The position numbers and the translations under genes were made by a program. Below the pieces are notes generated by a model, which was not told the DNA's origin, did not search any database, and saw only the letters and a program-made list of their open reading frames with translations. Of a DNA stretch of 64,000 bases, positions 12,801 to 20,729 are shown in pieces. Every line of letters starts with the position of its first letter. The first letter of the stretch is position 1. Origin of the DNA: Cristatella mucedo (taxonomy: Eukaryota > Bryozoa > Phylactolaemata > Cristatellidae); contig WPIO01000105.1 in the NCBI GenBank assembly GCA_009760855.2, forward strand, positions 565,001-629,000, in the 5' to 3' direction.

Positions 12801-13185
12801 CATAGGAAAAACGCAGGCTAGCCATTTAATTCGGGGGAAGTATCCACCTAACCGAGCATAGCCAAACATAGGAAAAACGCAGGCTAGCCATCCAGAGTGG
12901 CATTCAAATCGGGCAGATTAAGCTCCATTCAAGTACAATATCCTAAGAGTGATGGTGGATAAGCATAGTGGTTAATCTGCACTGCCCAATTGCCCGGCCT
13001 GTGCTGCAATCATTGGGTAAGATTTGAAAACTGACCAGCTGCATTGCCAAAGTCGCAGGGCCAGCTTATTGATATGTCGCAGACATGGCGATTCGGATAT
13101 CACGCATAGCAGCAGAGTTGTTGGTCGCTGCCATGCGACCTTTGGTTCCATGGGCAACGCGTGGACTGCACGCAAAGAAAACCGG

Positions 13186-13226
<41 letters not shown>

Positions 13227-14939
13227 GAGGGAGGACCACGTGCAGCAGACAGCTGTCCATAAGGTATGTTATTTCCACTTGTTAAGCAGCTTTGATACAT
13301 TAAATCTAGTAAATTTGCTCGGTTTTTATGCATACAACAAGCCACAGAAGCTTGCTAGTTTTACCTGTTTCAACAGTCCCGTTTGCATAGCGGCAGAAGA
13401 GCCTTAACAGACAGCTATCGGCACTACTTGCAATGAGCGATACAGAATCAACCGCTGCCTCAGGACTCGAACCTACGACTTGTTCGGTGAAGAGCCAGTG
13501 ACTTACCTCCTGGTCTAAGGCCCAGGGGCAAGAGGACATTCTCAACTGCCCGAGCTGCGCTCATCCTACGATCTTACAGCGATCTTACTATTAAATGGTT
13601 GTCGCCAGAAAAATTGCACGGGCGGCACCTTGGCCTGCGGTCACTGCATTGCAGCGAAACACTCGACGCTGTCTTCGTGGCTGTTCATTCGTGAAACGAA
13701 GGCCTGCACTCAAGACGCACACAGCTGACAATCGCTGGGCGACCTGGCCAGTAGGCGGTGGGGCAGTAGCTCCAAGCTTCCCAACCAACACCTGGCAGAC
13801 CGGCTGCGTACGAGCCAGTGGCCAGCAGAGCAAGGTCAGTGGCAAGAAGAGGCGTTCGCACTATTAGGAACATTTTTAAGCACCCTTGAGAAAGAGAACG
13901 CCCGGTAGAATTTATTCACGTGCTTTCATGAGATTATTCACGTGCTTTCATGATTTGCGAGCTGTGAGCAACCGTGGACAGTGCCCCATTTGTGACTGCC
14001 ATTACATTTAATTCTTACAGATTGTTAGGAGCAAGCTTGTTCGTATGAGCCATAAGTAAAGTTTAATACAAACTCCCCTAACAAAAACCGAGGTTTAAAT
14101 TAACTAAAACCGTGCTGGAGCGGTGACACCTGTTAGTACACCTGTGGGCACTCGTTGATGGGCTATACTTTGGGTTCCAGTGTAAACGTCAAGCCAATTT
14201 GCATTTAGTTCTCCTTCTCTTCAATGGCATTGACACGCTCATTGTACACTTGCTCAATAGTAATGTTGCCCTACGGTGTCATTTCAGTGATTGGATCTAT
14301 CTTGAATGAAATCCAGTCTGAGACCACCCACTAGATTGGCCCAGTGGTTAAAAAGCTAGCTTGGACGATCGAAGTCAAGGTCATCGTATTTAACGCCAAA
14401 AGTCGCGCGCTCGACCCCTGTTCTAAAAGTGACGTCCCTGAGTAAGTATTATGTTCTCTGATGGCGCTATACAGATGAATTTTACTTGCTTATATGTATA
14501 CAAATAACTCACTTGTCACTAAAAACTGTAAAAGAAATCCGCTGTTTGGCTAAATGTAGAGATATACATTTTGTCGTGAAATATATTTGTTTTTAAAATA
14601 TGATTATTATTTTATAAATATTGCTTTGTAGGGCACGCTAAAGAACTCGGTCTCCTGTCAGATGCTTGACATATGCCGCGGGGCTGGAGCCCACGACCTC
14701 GCCAACAAATACATTTACATTGACCGTGGTCGGGGCGAAAAATTGTCAGACTTTGTATAGTAGCAAAGTAGTACAGTAGAGCCCTACGCTAACTTACCGC
14801 CATAGAAAAATCCAGCATCAGCCAATTCATCCGCACGTTGTGCAGTTATAAGAGCCACCGGTAATACGTTGTAACTGTGCCGACGACTTTTCAGACCGGA
14901 GAAATTTGGGTAGCAGCAGCTAGAGCTGACTCCCGCCAT
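3623..14939 (-). CDS. IAP-like protein (split BIR plus C-terminal RING), copy 1
   Basis: Spliced minus-strand gene with exons 14,939-14,798, 10,275-10,185, 6,249-6,061 and 3,813-3,623. Exons 1 and 2 join in phase 1 into a BIR-like fold: [11 protein letters not shown] then [11 protein letters not shown], with a histidine 18 residues after the second cysteine. Exon 3 is a linker. Exon 4 is an IAP-type RING ending near the C-terminus. IAP proteins bind caspases or adaptors through BIR and ubiquitinate targets through RING, usually in the cytosol; that role is inferred from family. The BIR is degenerate: no Trp and no Pro-Trp before the His. Exon 2 ends in phase 2 but exon 3 starts in phase 1, so an exon is missing between them; a 35-bp candidate is at 7,295-7,261. 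The exon 3 to exon 4 join is in phase. Introns are packed with LINEs and SINEs. It could be a real gene or a decaying paralogue, but open exons and intact splice borders favour a gene. Confidence 0.7.
4745..4800. repeat. Perfect inverted repeat, shared by both copies
   Basis: Arms of 25 bp (4,745-4,769 and 4,776-4,800) with a 6-bp loop, TTATTG, and no mismatch. The same hairpin is at 37,032-37,087 in copy 2, so it predates the duplication. Confidence 0.97.
5569..5769 (-). CDS. Possible small ORF or exon, 66 codons, function unknown
   Basis: An open frame reading [10 protein letters not shown] at its start and including [15 protein letters not shown]. Its protein is identical at 37,947-38,147 in copy 2, although the surroundings carry a few substitutions. 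It lies inside the intron between the linker and RING exons of the IAP-like gene, same strand. No convincing acceptor or donor is seen at its ends and I recognise no domain. Identity over 200 bp at about 1% divergence is only weak evidence of coding. Confidence 0.25.
   Translation of the reverse strand: MSLRGLNLGQPHKQLKHSHIHSQLLEEYYEVVKEYVEIREAENSNADITRLSTAKVIVSLKTDKCN
6061..6249 (-). CDS. Linker exon of the IAP-like gene, copy 1
   Basis: A 189-bp exon with acceptor ATATATTTTAG before 6,249 and donor GAAG|GTCAGTAAC after 6,061. It is entered in phase 1 and left in phase 1, so it joins in frame to the RING exon (G + CT). The reading frame is open, starting [13 protein letters not shown] and ending [16 protein letters not shown] followed by ADAE. 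I recognise no named domain; the helical second half could resemble the segment between BIR and RING in other IAPs. Copy 2 keeps the frame but changes 12 of about 62 residues. Confidence 0.68.
6499..6552. repeat. Perfect 54-bp palindrome, copy 1 only
   Basis: Two 27-bp arms without a loop, centred between 6,525 and 6,526 (core TTGTTATAACAA). Copy 2 (38,870-38,890) has the left part of the core (GTATATTTCTTGTTATA) but continues differently, so the palindrome is specific to copy 1. Confidence 0.95.
6556..7110 (-). mobile_element. LINE-B 3' part
   Basis: On the minus strand this reads the LINE-B C-terminal region ([19 protein letters not shown]) followed by the 3' untranslated signature: repeated GCATGCTGA-type motifs, then the AGAGAGTTCTCTGGAGG box. 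The copy 2 equivalent is 38,920-39,460. It lies in an intron of the IAP-like gene and predates the duplication. Confidence 0.75.
7720..8830 (+). mobile_element. LINE-B 3' part, split by a SINE
   Basis: Plus-strand LINE-B. It reads [18 protein letters not shown] and then [18 protein letters not shown] up to about 7,907. A reverse-oriented SINE follows, and the LINE resumes at about 8,064 with the expected next motif. It ends with the family 3' box (GTAAAGCG...TTGAGTTCTCTGAGGGCGC) and an A/T tail near 8,820. About 210 bp (8,262-8,472) is absent from the matching place in copy 2 (40,686). Confidence 0.78.
7905..8063 (-). mobile_element. tRNA-derived SINE (SINE-1), inside LINE-B
   Basis: The minus strand contains a tRNA-like head with B box GGGTTCAACTCC, the family body (GCAGGCGGTGGTGATAGCCG) and an (ATTT)n tail seen as AAATAAATAAAT at 7,908-7,924. 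It lacks part of the A-box region that copy 2 retains at 40,460-40,497. The insertion predates the duplication. Confidence 0.85.
8831..9349. other. Unassigned intron sequence
   Basis: No gene recognised. The short motif AATCCC(A/G)GTTTCTTAAA occurs twice in tandem at about 8,955-8,985. Copy 2 (41,050-41,500) keeps one unit and lacks about 70 bp near 9,110-9,160. Confidence 0.4.
9350..9525 (-). mobile_element. SINE-1
   Basis: Reverse-oriented tRNA-like SINE. The minus strand has an A-box region (CGGCACACTAGGAGAGGCGG) and B box GGGTTCGAATCC, then the family body ending AGGCTGTTGAATCAGCTAG. Copy 2 equivalent is 41,500-41,672. Confidence 0.88.
9526..10025. mobile_element. LINE-B fragments, both orientations
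   Basis: About 9,526-9,830 carries LINE-B 3' region and RT pieces on the minus strand (GTGACATGCACAG-type motifs, then a block around an ATGGATGGCAGC-like segment). About 9,905-10,025 is a plus-strand LINE-B 3' end with GTAAAGCGCCTAGAAAGAG, TTGAGTTCTCTGAGGGTGC and an ATT-rich tail. Copy 2 equivalent is 41,673-42,180. Confidence 0.65.
10185..10275 (-). CDS. BIR second-half exon, copy 1
   Basis: A 91-bp exon with a strong acceptor (GCTTCTGTTTTTCAG before 10,275) and donor CTTAAA|GTAAGG after 10,185. Entered in phase 1 it reads (G)[15 protein letters not shown], ending RLRHLK. The CFYCG core is the BIR zinc knuckle and continues FFYGG of exon 1 in frame. A histidine in the right region supplies the third ligand; the last cysteine would be in the next, unconfirmed exon. 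The usual Trp and Pro-Trp of BIR are absent. Copy 2 differs by one base, turning Arg to Cys beside the histidine. Confidence 0.72.
10276..11764. other. Intron 1 part, no recognised gene
   Basis: Collinear with 42,427-44,034. Copy 2 has about 150 bp extra at 42,540-42,695. A frame reading [14 protein letters not shown] and continuing to about 10,356 on the minus strand is broken by a 4-bp difference in copy 2. The plus-strand frame at 11,096-11,305 is kept but matches nothing known. Confidence 0.45.
11623..11750. repeat. Diverged 64-bp tandem duplication, copy 1 only
   Basis: Two units, 11,623-11,686 and 11,687-11,750, both beginning ATTCACGT and ending in GTCAGCCTTATG(G/A)ACTA. Copy 2 has one unit at about 43,957-44,020, so this is a gain in copy 1 or a loss in copy 2. 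Confidence 0.8.
11812..11905. repeat. Perfect 44-bp-arm inverted repeat
   Basis: Arms 11,812-11,855 and 11,862-11,905, loop GAGTAG, no mismatch. It lies within the copy-1-only block. Confidence 0.97.
12402..12505. repeat. Minisatellite, 26 bp x 4
   Basis: Four identical units beginning GCATCGCACCAAGCC and ending GGCAGGGCA. The period is not a multiple of three, so open frames through it cycle through all three phases and are artefacts. Confidence 0.97.
12760..12891. repeat. Tandem pair, 66 bp x 2
   Basis: Two units beginning TTAATTCGGGGGAAGTAT and ending CAGGCTAGCCAT, with one visible difference (T/C) between them. This implies recent duplication. Confidence 0.95.
13188..13222. repeat. (GA)n microsatellite
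   Basis: About 17 GA repeats at the right end of the copy-1-only block. The Arg-Glu repeat frames nearby are shadows of it. Confidence 0.97.
13375..13560 (-). mobile_element. SINE-1-like element
   Basis: The minus strand shows an A-box-like TTAGACCAGGAGGTAAG and a B box GGTTCGAGTCC, followed by the shared body and the GAAGAGCC / GCTATGCAAACGGG end. It is a diverged relative of SINE-1. Copy 2 equivalent is 44,235-44,430. Confidence 0.7.
13591..13870. other. GC-rich stretch, both strands open
   Basis: Both strands have open frames of 80-90 codons (plus strand starting [12 protein letters not shown]). Copy 2 is the same until about 44,640 and then diverges, replacing the end of both frames. 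No domain is recognised and the openness follows from base composition. Confidence 0.35.
13914..13953. repeat. 20-bp tandem pair
   Basis: The motif ATTCACGTGCTTTCATGA occurs twice in a row, about 20 bp apart. Copy 2 lacks this segment altogether. Confidence 0.9.
14310..14490 (+). mobile_element. tRNA-derived SINE, second family (SINE-2)
   Basis: A-box-like TTGGCCCAGTGGTTAAAA and B-box-like GCGCTCGACCCC, followed by a body ending GTTCTCTGATGGCGCTATAC and an ATGAATTTTA tail. The end resembles the LINE-B 3' box, suggesting that this SINE uses LINE-B machinery (inference). Copy 2 equivalent is 45,960-46,130. Confidence 0.8.
14625..14750 (-). mobile_element. SINE-2, reverse
   Basis: The minus strand carries B box GGGCTCCAGCCCC and the CATATGTCAAGCATCTGACAG body typical of SINE-2. 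Copy 2 equivalent is 46,247-46,375. Confidence 0.7.
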
Positions 14940-14963
14940 GTTTCTCTCCTTTTGTGATTCAGT
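14798..14963 (-). CDS. Start exon with BIR first half, copy 1
   Basis: Exon 14,963-14,798. The acceptor is GTTGATGTTTCAG before 14,963, so a 5' untranslated exon should lie upstream. The ATG at 14,939 sits in a good context (GAGAAACATGGCGG). It codes 47 residues starting [10 protein letters not shown] and ending [11 protein letters not shown], split after the first base of the last Gly codon by donor [23 protein letters not shown] is the classic BIR segment before the zinc knuckle. The N-terminus is unusually short for a BIR. Copy 2 keeps the frame. Confidence 0.72.
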
Positions 14964-15429
14964 CTGAAACATCAACGACATAAATTAATATCCCACGATT
15001 TGGAAAAATCTCTGACATGTGTCTTTCCACATTTTGAGAAAAAGAAATAAAAATTCCTAATACATAACAAACAACGGCTTCACAACAGCTTGGCTGCCAG
15101 GGATTACGTAAGTGCCTCAGCATGGCTACCAGCTATCATCAACATAACTCTCGAACTGCATGATCGTATCGATCGCATGAAAGTATTGCAGCCCTTGATC
15201 ACATGCCTAATCCCTAAACTACGCACAAAGAAAAGCTACCTAGCAAGCAGGTGTTAAACCTTAGTACAGAGGGTTGATCGGAAAGCTGTAAAAATCACCC
15301 ACTTCTTAAAATGTTTGATTGTGAAAAATCACACACTTCTTAAAATGATCAAAATAAAATAATCCTAATTTTCACAAGCGACCAGCTAGCTAGACAAGTC
15401 TTCGAAGCTATGCATAGCAAACGGTAATA

Positions 15430-16430
15430 AAAAAATAATTATTACACTTGATAAAGTGCTCTCAGAGAACTCTCTTTCTAAGCGCTTTACATTTGATGCA
15501 AAGGAAACACGATTGAATGGTTAGTCGTAGGAGGCTCAAAAACAAGATTATGATAAAAATGGTTAGGGATTAAGATAAACATGGTTAGGGGTGCCATGCA
15601 CAGGCTCAGCATGCAAATGTGTTTAGTGGCAGAAAACAGTTTCAGCACGCATAAGCACATAAAAGACAAATCACAGGAACATACTAAAGGCTGTGATAAA
15701 TAGGTGCATTTGTAGTTTCTTTTTACATGTGGTAAAGTCAATAGATGTCGTGACCCAAGTTGGGAGTGAGTTCCAAGCTTTGGGAGTATACGAACTAAAG
15801 GCACGGTCTTCAAAGGAAGTGAGATTTGTACGAGGATGAGTAAACAATTAGATTACAAAAAGCGGGTGGTACGAATCTTAGCCTGGTGGGGCAGTAGATC
15901 TGATAGGTAGGCTGGAGCCAAAGAATGGGGGTTTCTAAAAGTAAGAAACAAATCGTTAAATTCAATGCGTTGCTTGACTGATAGCCAGTGCAGGTCGGCG
16001 AGAAGTGGTATTATGTGGCTTCAGCCGAGCTCACCAGAGACATGCGTAGTGGCAGAATTGTGCACCAGCTGTAAGTAACTAATTTCATCAGCGTTATTTC
16101 ATTAGGCAGTAAGTTATAGAATTTCAGACGGGATTTCGCAAATGCACGGACCAATTTAGATGCAGTATCCTTGTCTAAAAAAAGACCAAATTTCGGCAAT
16201 GTTGCGAAGCTGAAAGTAGGCAGACTTAATTTTGGAGCTGATGTGGTTTTCCATGAAAGGTCACTCTGGAACCTGACGCCCAGATTTTGTACAAATGGAA
16301 CAGGAGATATGCTGGCAGAGCCATTTTCGAGGGTTAGCCTTTCCAATAACTGAGTCACACTTATCTGGAACGTAACTAGTAAGTTGGTTTTATCATCATT
16401 CAATTTAAGAAAACATGGCTGTCATCCATT
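15430..16430 (-). mobile_element. LINE-B 3' half
   Basis: On the minus strand the 3' end is at about 15,430 (AAGCGCTTAGAAAGAGAG, GAGAGCACTTTATCAAGTG). Coding remnants include KDTASKLVRAFAKSRLKFYN and ISVTQLLERLTLENGSAS from the RT C-terminus. The copy 2 equivalent is 46,935-47,890. It lies upstream of the IAP start exon. Confidence 0.78.
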
Positions 16431-17017
16431 TTTCTACAGTCGCTTTTCGTTATGTTGCTATTAATATTTCAAAGCCCACACTATGGTTCTAGGATGGAAG
16501 TTCTGACGTCGACATTGAAATACACAGGATGTATTTGGCAAGTAGACAGGCTACCAAGGACTATTGACGTCTGAATTTGGTACGAATTTAAGGAATTATG
16601 TCACGTGGGCGGTAGCTGAGTATAAGAAATGCGTTAATTACAGAGATTTTAATATGATCGGATAAAAATTAAAATAGTTTATTAATTAAAACATCCATAA
16701 TATTACTATCAGCCTTGATCCTGGCTGTTGAAGGATGTTTATTTTTTGTCGGTAAAGGAACTCGTTAAATCCGCTCGGAAGCGTTGACTGATGCGGCAAG
16801 AGTGAATATAATACGTATTCCTCATCAAAGATTAGGGTTAAAAATCTAGGAATTTAAATAAAATTATTAAGTTGCACCAACAAATAGAAATTGAATAAGT
16901 TGAATTTAGTTGAATTTAAATTTAGTTTTAGTTTAGAATAAGTTGAAAGTTGAAAAAGTAGAAAGTTGAATATAAAATGAAAGTCATTCGTAGGCAAATT
17001 ATTTTGCCGGCAACTAC
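16431..17017. other. Unassigned, A/T-rich
   Basis: No gene seen. A run of imperfect GTTGAATTTA / GTTGAAAGTTG repeats lies at 16,890-16,970 and, slightly changed, at 48,385-48,465 in copy 2. Confidence 0.4.
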
Positions 17018-17299
17018 ATTATGTAATGTATCTCCGTCAGTAACTCCACAAAGTCATAAAGACCATGTGGGTGTTACGCAGGAGAGTTTTTTATAGCTCA
17101 CTCACAGCCTAAGCGGCTTTCGGTACGCATTCGGTAGCCAACAGACTTCGTCTCACGCAACAAAGAGAAAGTGGGAAGCATAGCAGAGTCAGGAGAGCAG
17201 TTGAGATAGTGAGTAGCATAGAAGTAGCAGTTCAGGACCGCTGAAAAAGATGTGCCATAGTCGGCAGTTGGAGAATAGTTGTCGTTGCGTAAGAATGCA
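17018..17299 (-). mobile_element. LINE-A 3' insertion, copy 1 only
   Basis: About 280 bp of LINE-A 3' end with the ATTAC tail at its left. In copy 2 the flanks are joined directly near 48,508 (GCACCTTTATTAGAGACG), so this insertion happened after duplication or was allele-specific. ATTA on both sides is a possible short target-site duplication. Confidence 0.85.
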
Positions 17300-17889
17300 T
17301 TAGAGACGTCTTCAGAAAACTTCAAATGAAGTATCTTAGAAAGCTTTGGGTAGTAACAGGTCACTTATTGTCATTGTTACAGTCGTGAGACATTTTAGCT
17401 TGATCTGCAGTAGGTACATCAAGCAACCTCAATGGCAACTAGTGCTAGAATGACTACAACAAGGAATGGCTTGCAGCGGTCCATCCTGCCACGCTATGCA
17501 TCTGTTGAACAACAAATGACAGGAGAGCAACTTGCTCATTGCATCTATACCTTACCGTGGGTTGTGACGGCCTAACCTGTGAGTTGCGATCATCGTCTTT
17601 GATACTTTTGCGCACAATGGTATCACGTCACTATTCTGTCTTGCATCAGTAAGCGTCATAATCCTTGAAATCGCTGGTGAAATAACACTAGATGCTATAT
17701 AAATAGCAGAATTACTGAAACAATGCACCCTTCATTCAAAGATTGAATTTAAATATAAACCAATGAAAAAATAGACCGTCTAATTAAATCGAAAATAATA
17801 AATCAACCACAGTCAAAATTAATCATACCTTAGCCCCGAATCTCTCTTAATTAGTGGTAATCAGGTATGTCATATGTATGCTCCGGCGG

Positions 17890-18960
17890 GTCAACTTGGC
17901 ACTTGCCTTTGGAATCCTCGCTCAATGTGAAATAAACCTCTGGTGACAAGCAAACTTATTTCTGAAAATGGTCTCGACCTGCTTGCCTTAACTGAAACTT
18001 GGCTAAAATTGGTAAACTGTCCGACAATTTAATACGCTACCCGACTGGTTTCTCGTTCTTCCACACCCATGGATAAATCAAAACTGGAGGTGCAGTTGCT
18101 GGTATTGTGCACTCAAAAATCAACTTCAAGCCATTTGCAGTACTCTTGAAGCGGTGTTTTGAATCATTGTCTTGATTTCACCCGAAAACAAGCTACCGAT
18201 GGAGCAAAAATCTATCACACACCAGGAACTAAATCCTCCTTTAACTCTAAAGACTTCTCCGATCTCATTTTGATTCTGTGTAGAAGAGATTGATCCTTCC
18301 TCGTTATGGGTGATTTCAACATTCACTTTGATAACGTAACTGAGGCCTTCAGCACTGGATTTCGTGCATTGAATGATTCATAGTCTCTGGTGGCTGATGT
18401 GCACGGCCCCACTCACATCAAGGGTCACACACTAGACTAAATTTTCTCATACAACTGCACATTGTCATTGCCAATTATTACCGAATCCTTCTTATCTGAT
18501 CGCATGCAGATCTCACTGATTCAGTCTACAGTGTGCGCCCTTCTCGTCCTCCTCTAAAGTCACGTGTGAATCGCCGCGAAACCTCAGGACCCTCCATACA
18601 GATGCTGTCCGTGCGAGAATATCTGCCTCGCCTCTGCTGCTCAGTCCCCCTACCAATCTGTCATCCTTGGTAGGTAGCTACAACACGACCCTAGCTGACA
18701 CGCTCGACGAGTTTGCAAATCTTGACTAAGCGCACTGTGCGCCGTCGCCCAGGTAGCCTATGGTATACCGCAGACGTTAAACTAGCTAGATCTTCTAAGC
18801 ATGAGCTTAAAAAACATACACAAGATCAGGACTGACTGCCCATCGACAGACATACGAGGACTACTATAGGTGGTACAAATCGACCCTAGCAAAAGCCAAG
18901 TCTAGCTTCTGTAAAAAAAACTGTTGAATCGCAGATGCAAAATCCAAATATTCCGATATC
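17890..18960 (+). mobile_element. LINE-B endonuclease region
   Basis: Plus-strand LINE-B remnant. It reads LALTETWLK near 17,990, then motifs for the endonuclease end (VHGPTHIKGHTLD near 18,395-18,435), then the inter-domain region to about 18,900. Stops and frameshifts are frequent. Copy 2 equivalent is 48,905-50,035; about 190 bp before it (17,705-17,892) is missing in copy 2. Confidence 0.75.
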
Positions 18961-18983
18961 AACGATCAACCGTCTCCTCAACC

Positions 18984-19140
18984 GATGGTTTGGCCCAGTG
19001 GTTTAGGTTGCTCGACCAAATCAAGGTCTGGCCGAGGTCGTGGGCTCGAGCCCCGTGGCATACGTGAAGCGCTTGAATAGAGATTTAGTTCTCTAATCTT
19101 AGGGAGCAATACAAACGAATTATATTTATTTATTTATTTT
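18984..19140 (+). mobile_element. SINE-2
   Basis: A-box-like GTTTGGCCCAGTGGTTTAGG, B box GTGGGCTCGAGCCCC, body CATACGTGAAGCGCTTGAAT, an AATTATATTT transition and an (ATTT)n tail. Copy 2 equivalent is 50,040-50,200. Confidence 0.88.
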
Positions 19141-19393
19141 ATCATGAACTAGCTGTGTTCTTCCTTCCAAACCGTTGTCAACGTTTCACTCACATGTTCT
19201 GAAAATGTCACAGGTAGTCTAATAGTTATCCGATCAACGCGGATTTTGAAGTAAGCGGTCTTAGATATGTGCTTCAAATTTACATGACGAAAAACCGAGC
19301 ACGACCGTCTTCTTTGTCATCCGATGCACGCAGCTTTATTTGGCTTCTCTGATTGTTTTCCCAGCAGTGGTACTGTGCGCCTCATCGATTCTG

Positions 19394-19450
19394 CATAAGG
19401 CTATTCTGTCGCTATACAAAAGAGGCTGTTAAATCAGCTAGTATTTATTT
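19394..19450 (+). mobile_element. SINE-1 3' tail only
   Basis: Truncated SINE-1 end (TTCTGTCGCTATACAAAAG, then GCTGTTAAATCAGCTAG, then ATTT repeats). It begins exactly at the right breakpoint of duplication copy 1. Confidence 0.75.
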
Positions 19451-19459
19451 ATTTAAATT

Positions 19460-20035
19460 AAATGAAAAAAGGTAAAAAGGTAGCCTCGAATGAATGATGA
19501 TAAAAACAACGCACTATTTATGGGCAAACCAAGCAAGATTCTGAAATTGGAAAGACTAACTGTCAAAATCGGCTTTGCCGGCATGTCTCCTGTTGAAACT
19601 GCACGTAGTCTAGGTGTCATGCTCCAAAGTGAAGTTTCATTAAACGAACACATCACCTCAGGCAAGTCTGCCTACTTTCAGCTAAATAATATTGCTGAAA
19701 TTCTGGCTTGTTTAGGCAGATTTGCAGAGGGATGCCACACCTAAATTGCCTCGTCTAATCGTGTCACTCCGGCTTGACATCAGTAACTCACTGCTTGCTG
19801 GTCTAGCAGCGTGGGCAATTAGGCTCCTACAGCTGGTGCGAAACCTTGCAGCTAAGCTTGTCTGTCGTGAGCGTAGCAGTTGCCACATCACACGACTACT
19901 CGCCGACCAGCACTGGCTCCCAGTCAAGTGACGCATCGACTTCATGGTTTTATCCCTCACTTTTAGGTCACTTCATTCTTTGTCTCCAGCCTTACTATCG
20001 GATTTACTTCTCCAACAGGCTAAGTATCGTACTTA
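19460..20035 (+). mobile_element. LINE-B RT C-terminal region
   Basis: Reads LERLTVKIGFAGMSPVETAR near 19,550 and SRLIVSLRLDISNSLLAGL-like frames at 19,722-19,930, ending HITRLLADQHWLPVK. Frameshifts separate the parts. It lies in the spacer between the duplicated copies. Confidence 0.75.
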
Positions 20036-20069
20036 TTTAATCCTAGCATTCAGTGGGTCTCATTGATTC

Positions 20070-20465
20070 GTCCTTTGTAATGTAATGTATCTCCGTTTGT
20101 AACTCCACAAATCGGTGAGCCGTGATGGCACACTAGGTAAGGCGGTTGCTTTCACGACCTCGGTCCCGAGGCCATGGGTTCGATCCCTGCGGTGGGCGAT
20201 TCTTAATCGCCACTGCAAGCGGTGGTGATAGCCGTAAAGGCTCTCCTGTCGCTATGCAAAAAGCGGCTGTTAAATAAGCTAGGATTTAATTTAATTTTAA
20301 TTTAATTTAAAGCCATAAAGACTATGTGGGTGTTAAGCAGGAGAGTTTTGTATAGTGCACTCACAGCCTAAGCGCCTTTCGGTATGCATTCGGTAGCCAA
20401 CAGACTTCGCCTCACGCAACAAAGAGAAAGTGGGAAGCATAGCAGAGTCAGGAGAGCTGTGTTTT
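20070..20465 (-). mobile_element. LINE-A 3' end split by SINE-1
   Basis: The LINE-A ATTAC tail and first bases are at 20,076-20,112. A SINE-1 follows, and LINE-A resumes at about 20,305 (AAAGCCATAAAGACTATGTGG) to about 20,460. The interruption fits a SINE insertion into an existing LINE-A end. Confidence 0.8.
20113..20304 (+). mobile_element. SINE-1, good copy
   Basis: One of the best preserved copies: A-box region GATGGCACACTAGGTAAGG, B box GGGTTCGATCCC, body GCGGTGGTGATAGCCGTAAA, end GGCTGTTAAATAAGCTAGG and a TTTAATTTAA tail. The head is tRNA-like with Pol III promoter boxes. Confidence 0.9.
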
Positions 20466-20690
20466 AATGCCTGCTGACATCGTGCATGCTGCCACTGGCC
20501 ATGCTTGCATGCTGATTTTCCGCATGTCATCCTAACGATGTTATTGTTGAGCATGCTGCCACTAACCATTTGATCTTGCTTCCTTTTGAGCACATATAAA
20601 GAGCCTAGAAAGAAATTACGTTCTCCGAAGGTGCTATATAAAATGTGTTATTATTCTTATCATTTATTATTAAGGTAGTGTTCGAAATTA
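20465..20690 (+). mobile_element. LINE-B 3' end
   Basis: GTGCATGCTGCCACTGGCC motifs, the box AAAGAGCCTAGAAAGAAATT and an ATT-rich end. No coding part is present. Confidence 0.75.
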
Positions 20691-20729
20691 TAAACTCTTA
20701 AAAAAGTTAAACCAAAGTTAAACTTAAAC

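Larger units (their letters stand above)
11765..13222. other. Block present only in copy 1
   Basis: About 1.46 kb between flanks that are nearly adjacent in copy 2 (44,034-44,059). It holds a 44-bp-arm hairpin, a 26-bp by 4 minisatellite, a 66-bp tandem pair and a GA tract. The sequence around 12,950-13,010 has an A-box-like motif (TAGTGGTTAATC) without a clear B box. Long open frames here come from the repeats and are not taken as genes. Confidence 0.7.
114..19394. repeat. Large direct duplication, copy 1
   Basis: This block is matched in the same order and orientation by 32,901-50,453. Shared anchors include the RING exon, the linker exon, both BIR exons, a 25-bp-arm hairpin (4,745 and 37,032) and the same old LINE and SINE insertions. 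The right breakpoint is sharp: both copies share the segment ending at 19,394 and 50,453, then become unrelated. The left breakpoint lies inside a LINE-A end (114 and 32,901). Most differences are indels. Copy 1 is longer (19.3 versus 17.6 kb) because of a block at 11,765-13,222, a LINE-A insertion at 17,018 and several segments deleted in copy 2. Either a true segmental duplication or two haplotypes assembled in tandem would explain it. Confidence 0.93.

Noticed and set aside
13024-13407. Frames with Arg-Glu or Ser-Leu repeats on both strands
   Set aside because: Shadows of the GA microsatellite at 13,188-13,222.
20113-20200. tRNA gene suggested by A and B boxes
   Set aside because: The same unit recurs with a common non-tRNA body and ATTT tail, so it is a SINE; no cloverleaf with intact acceptor stem was found. 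The same holds for the other SINE heads.
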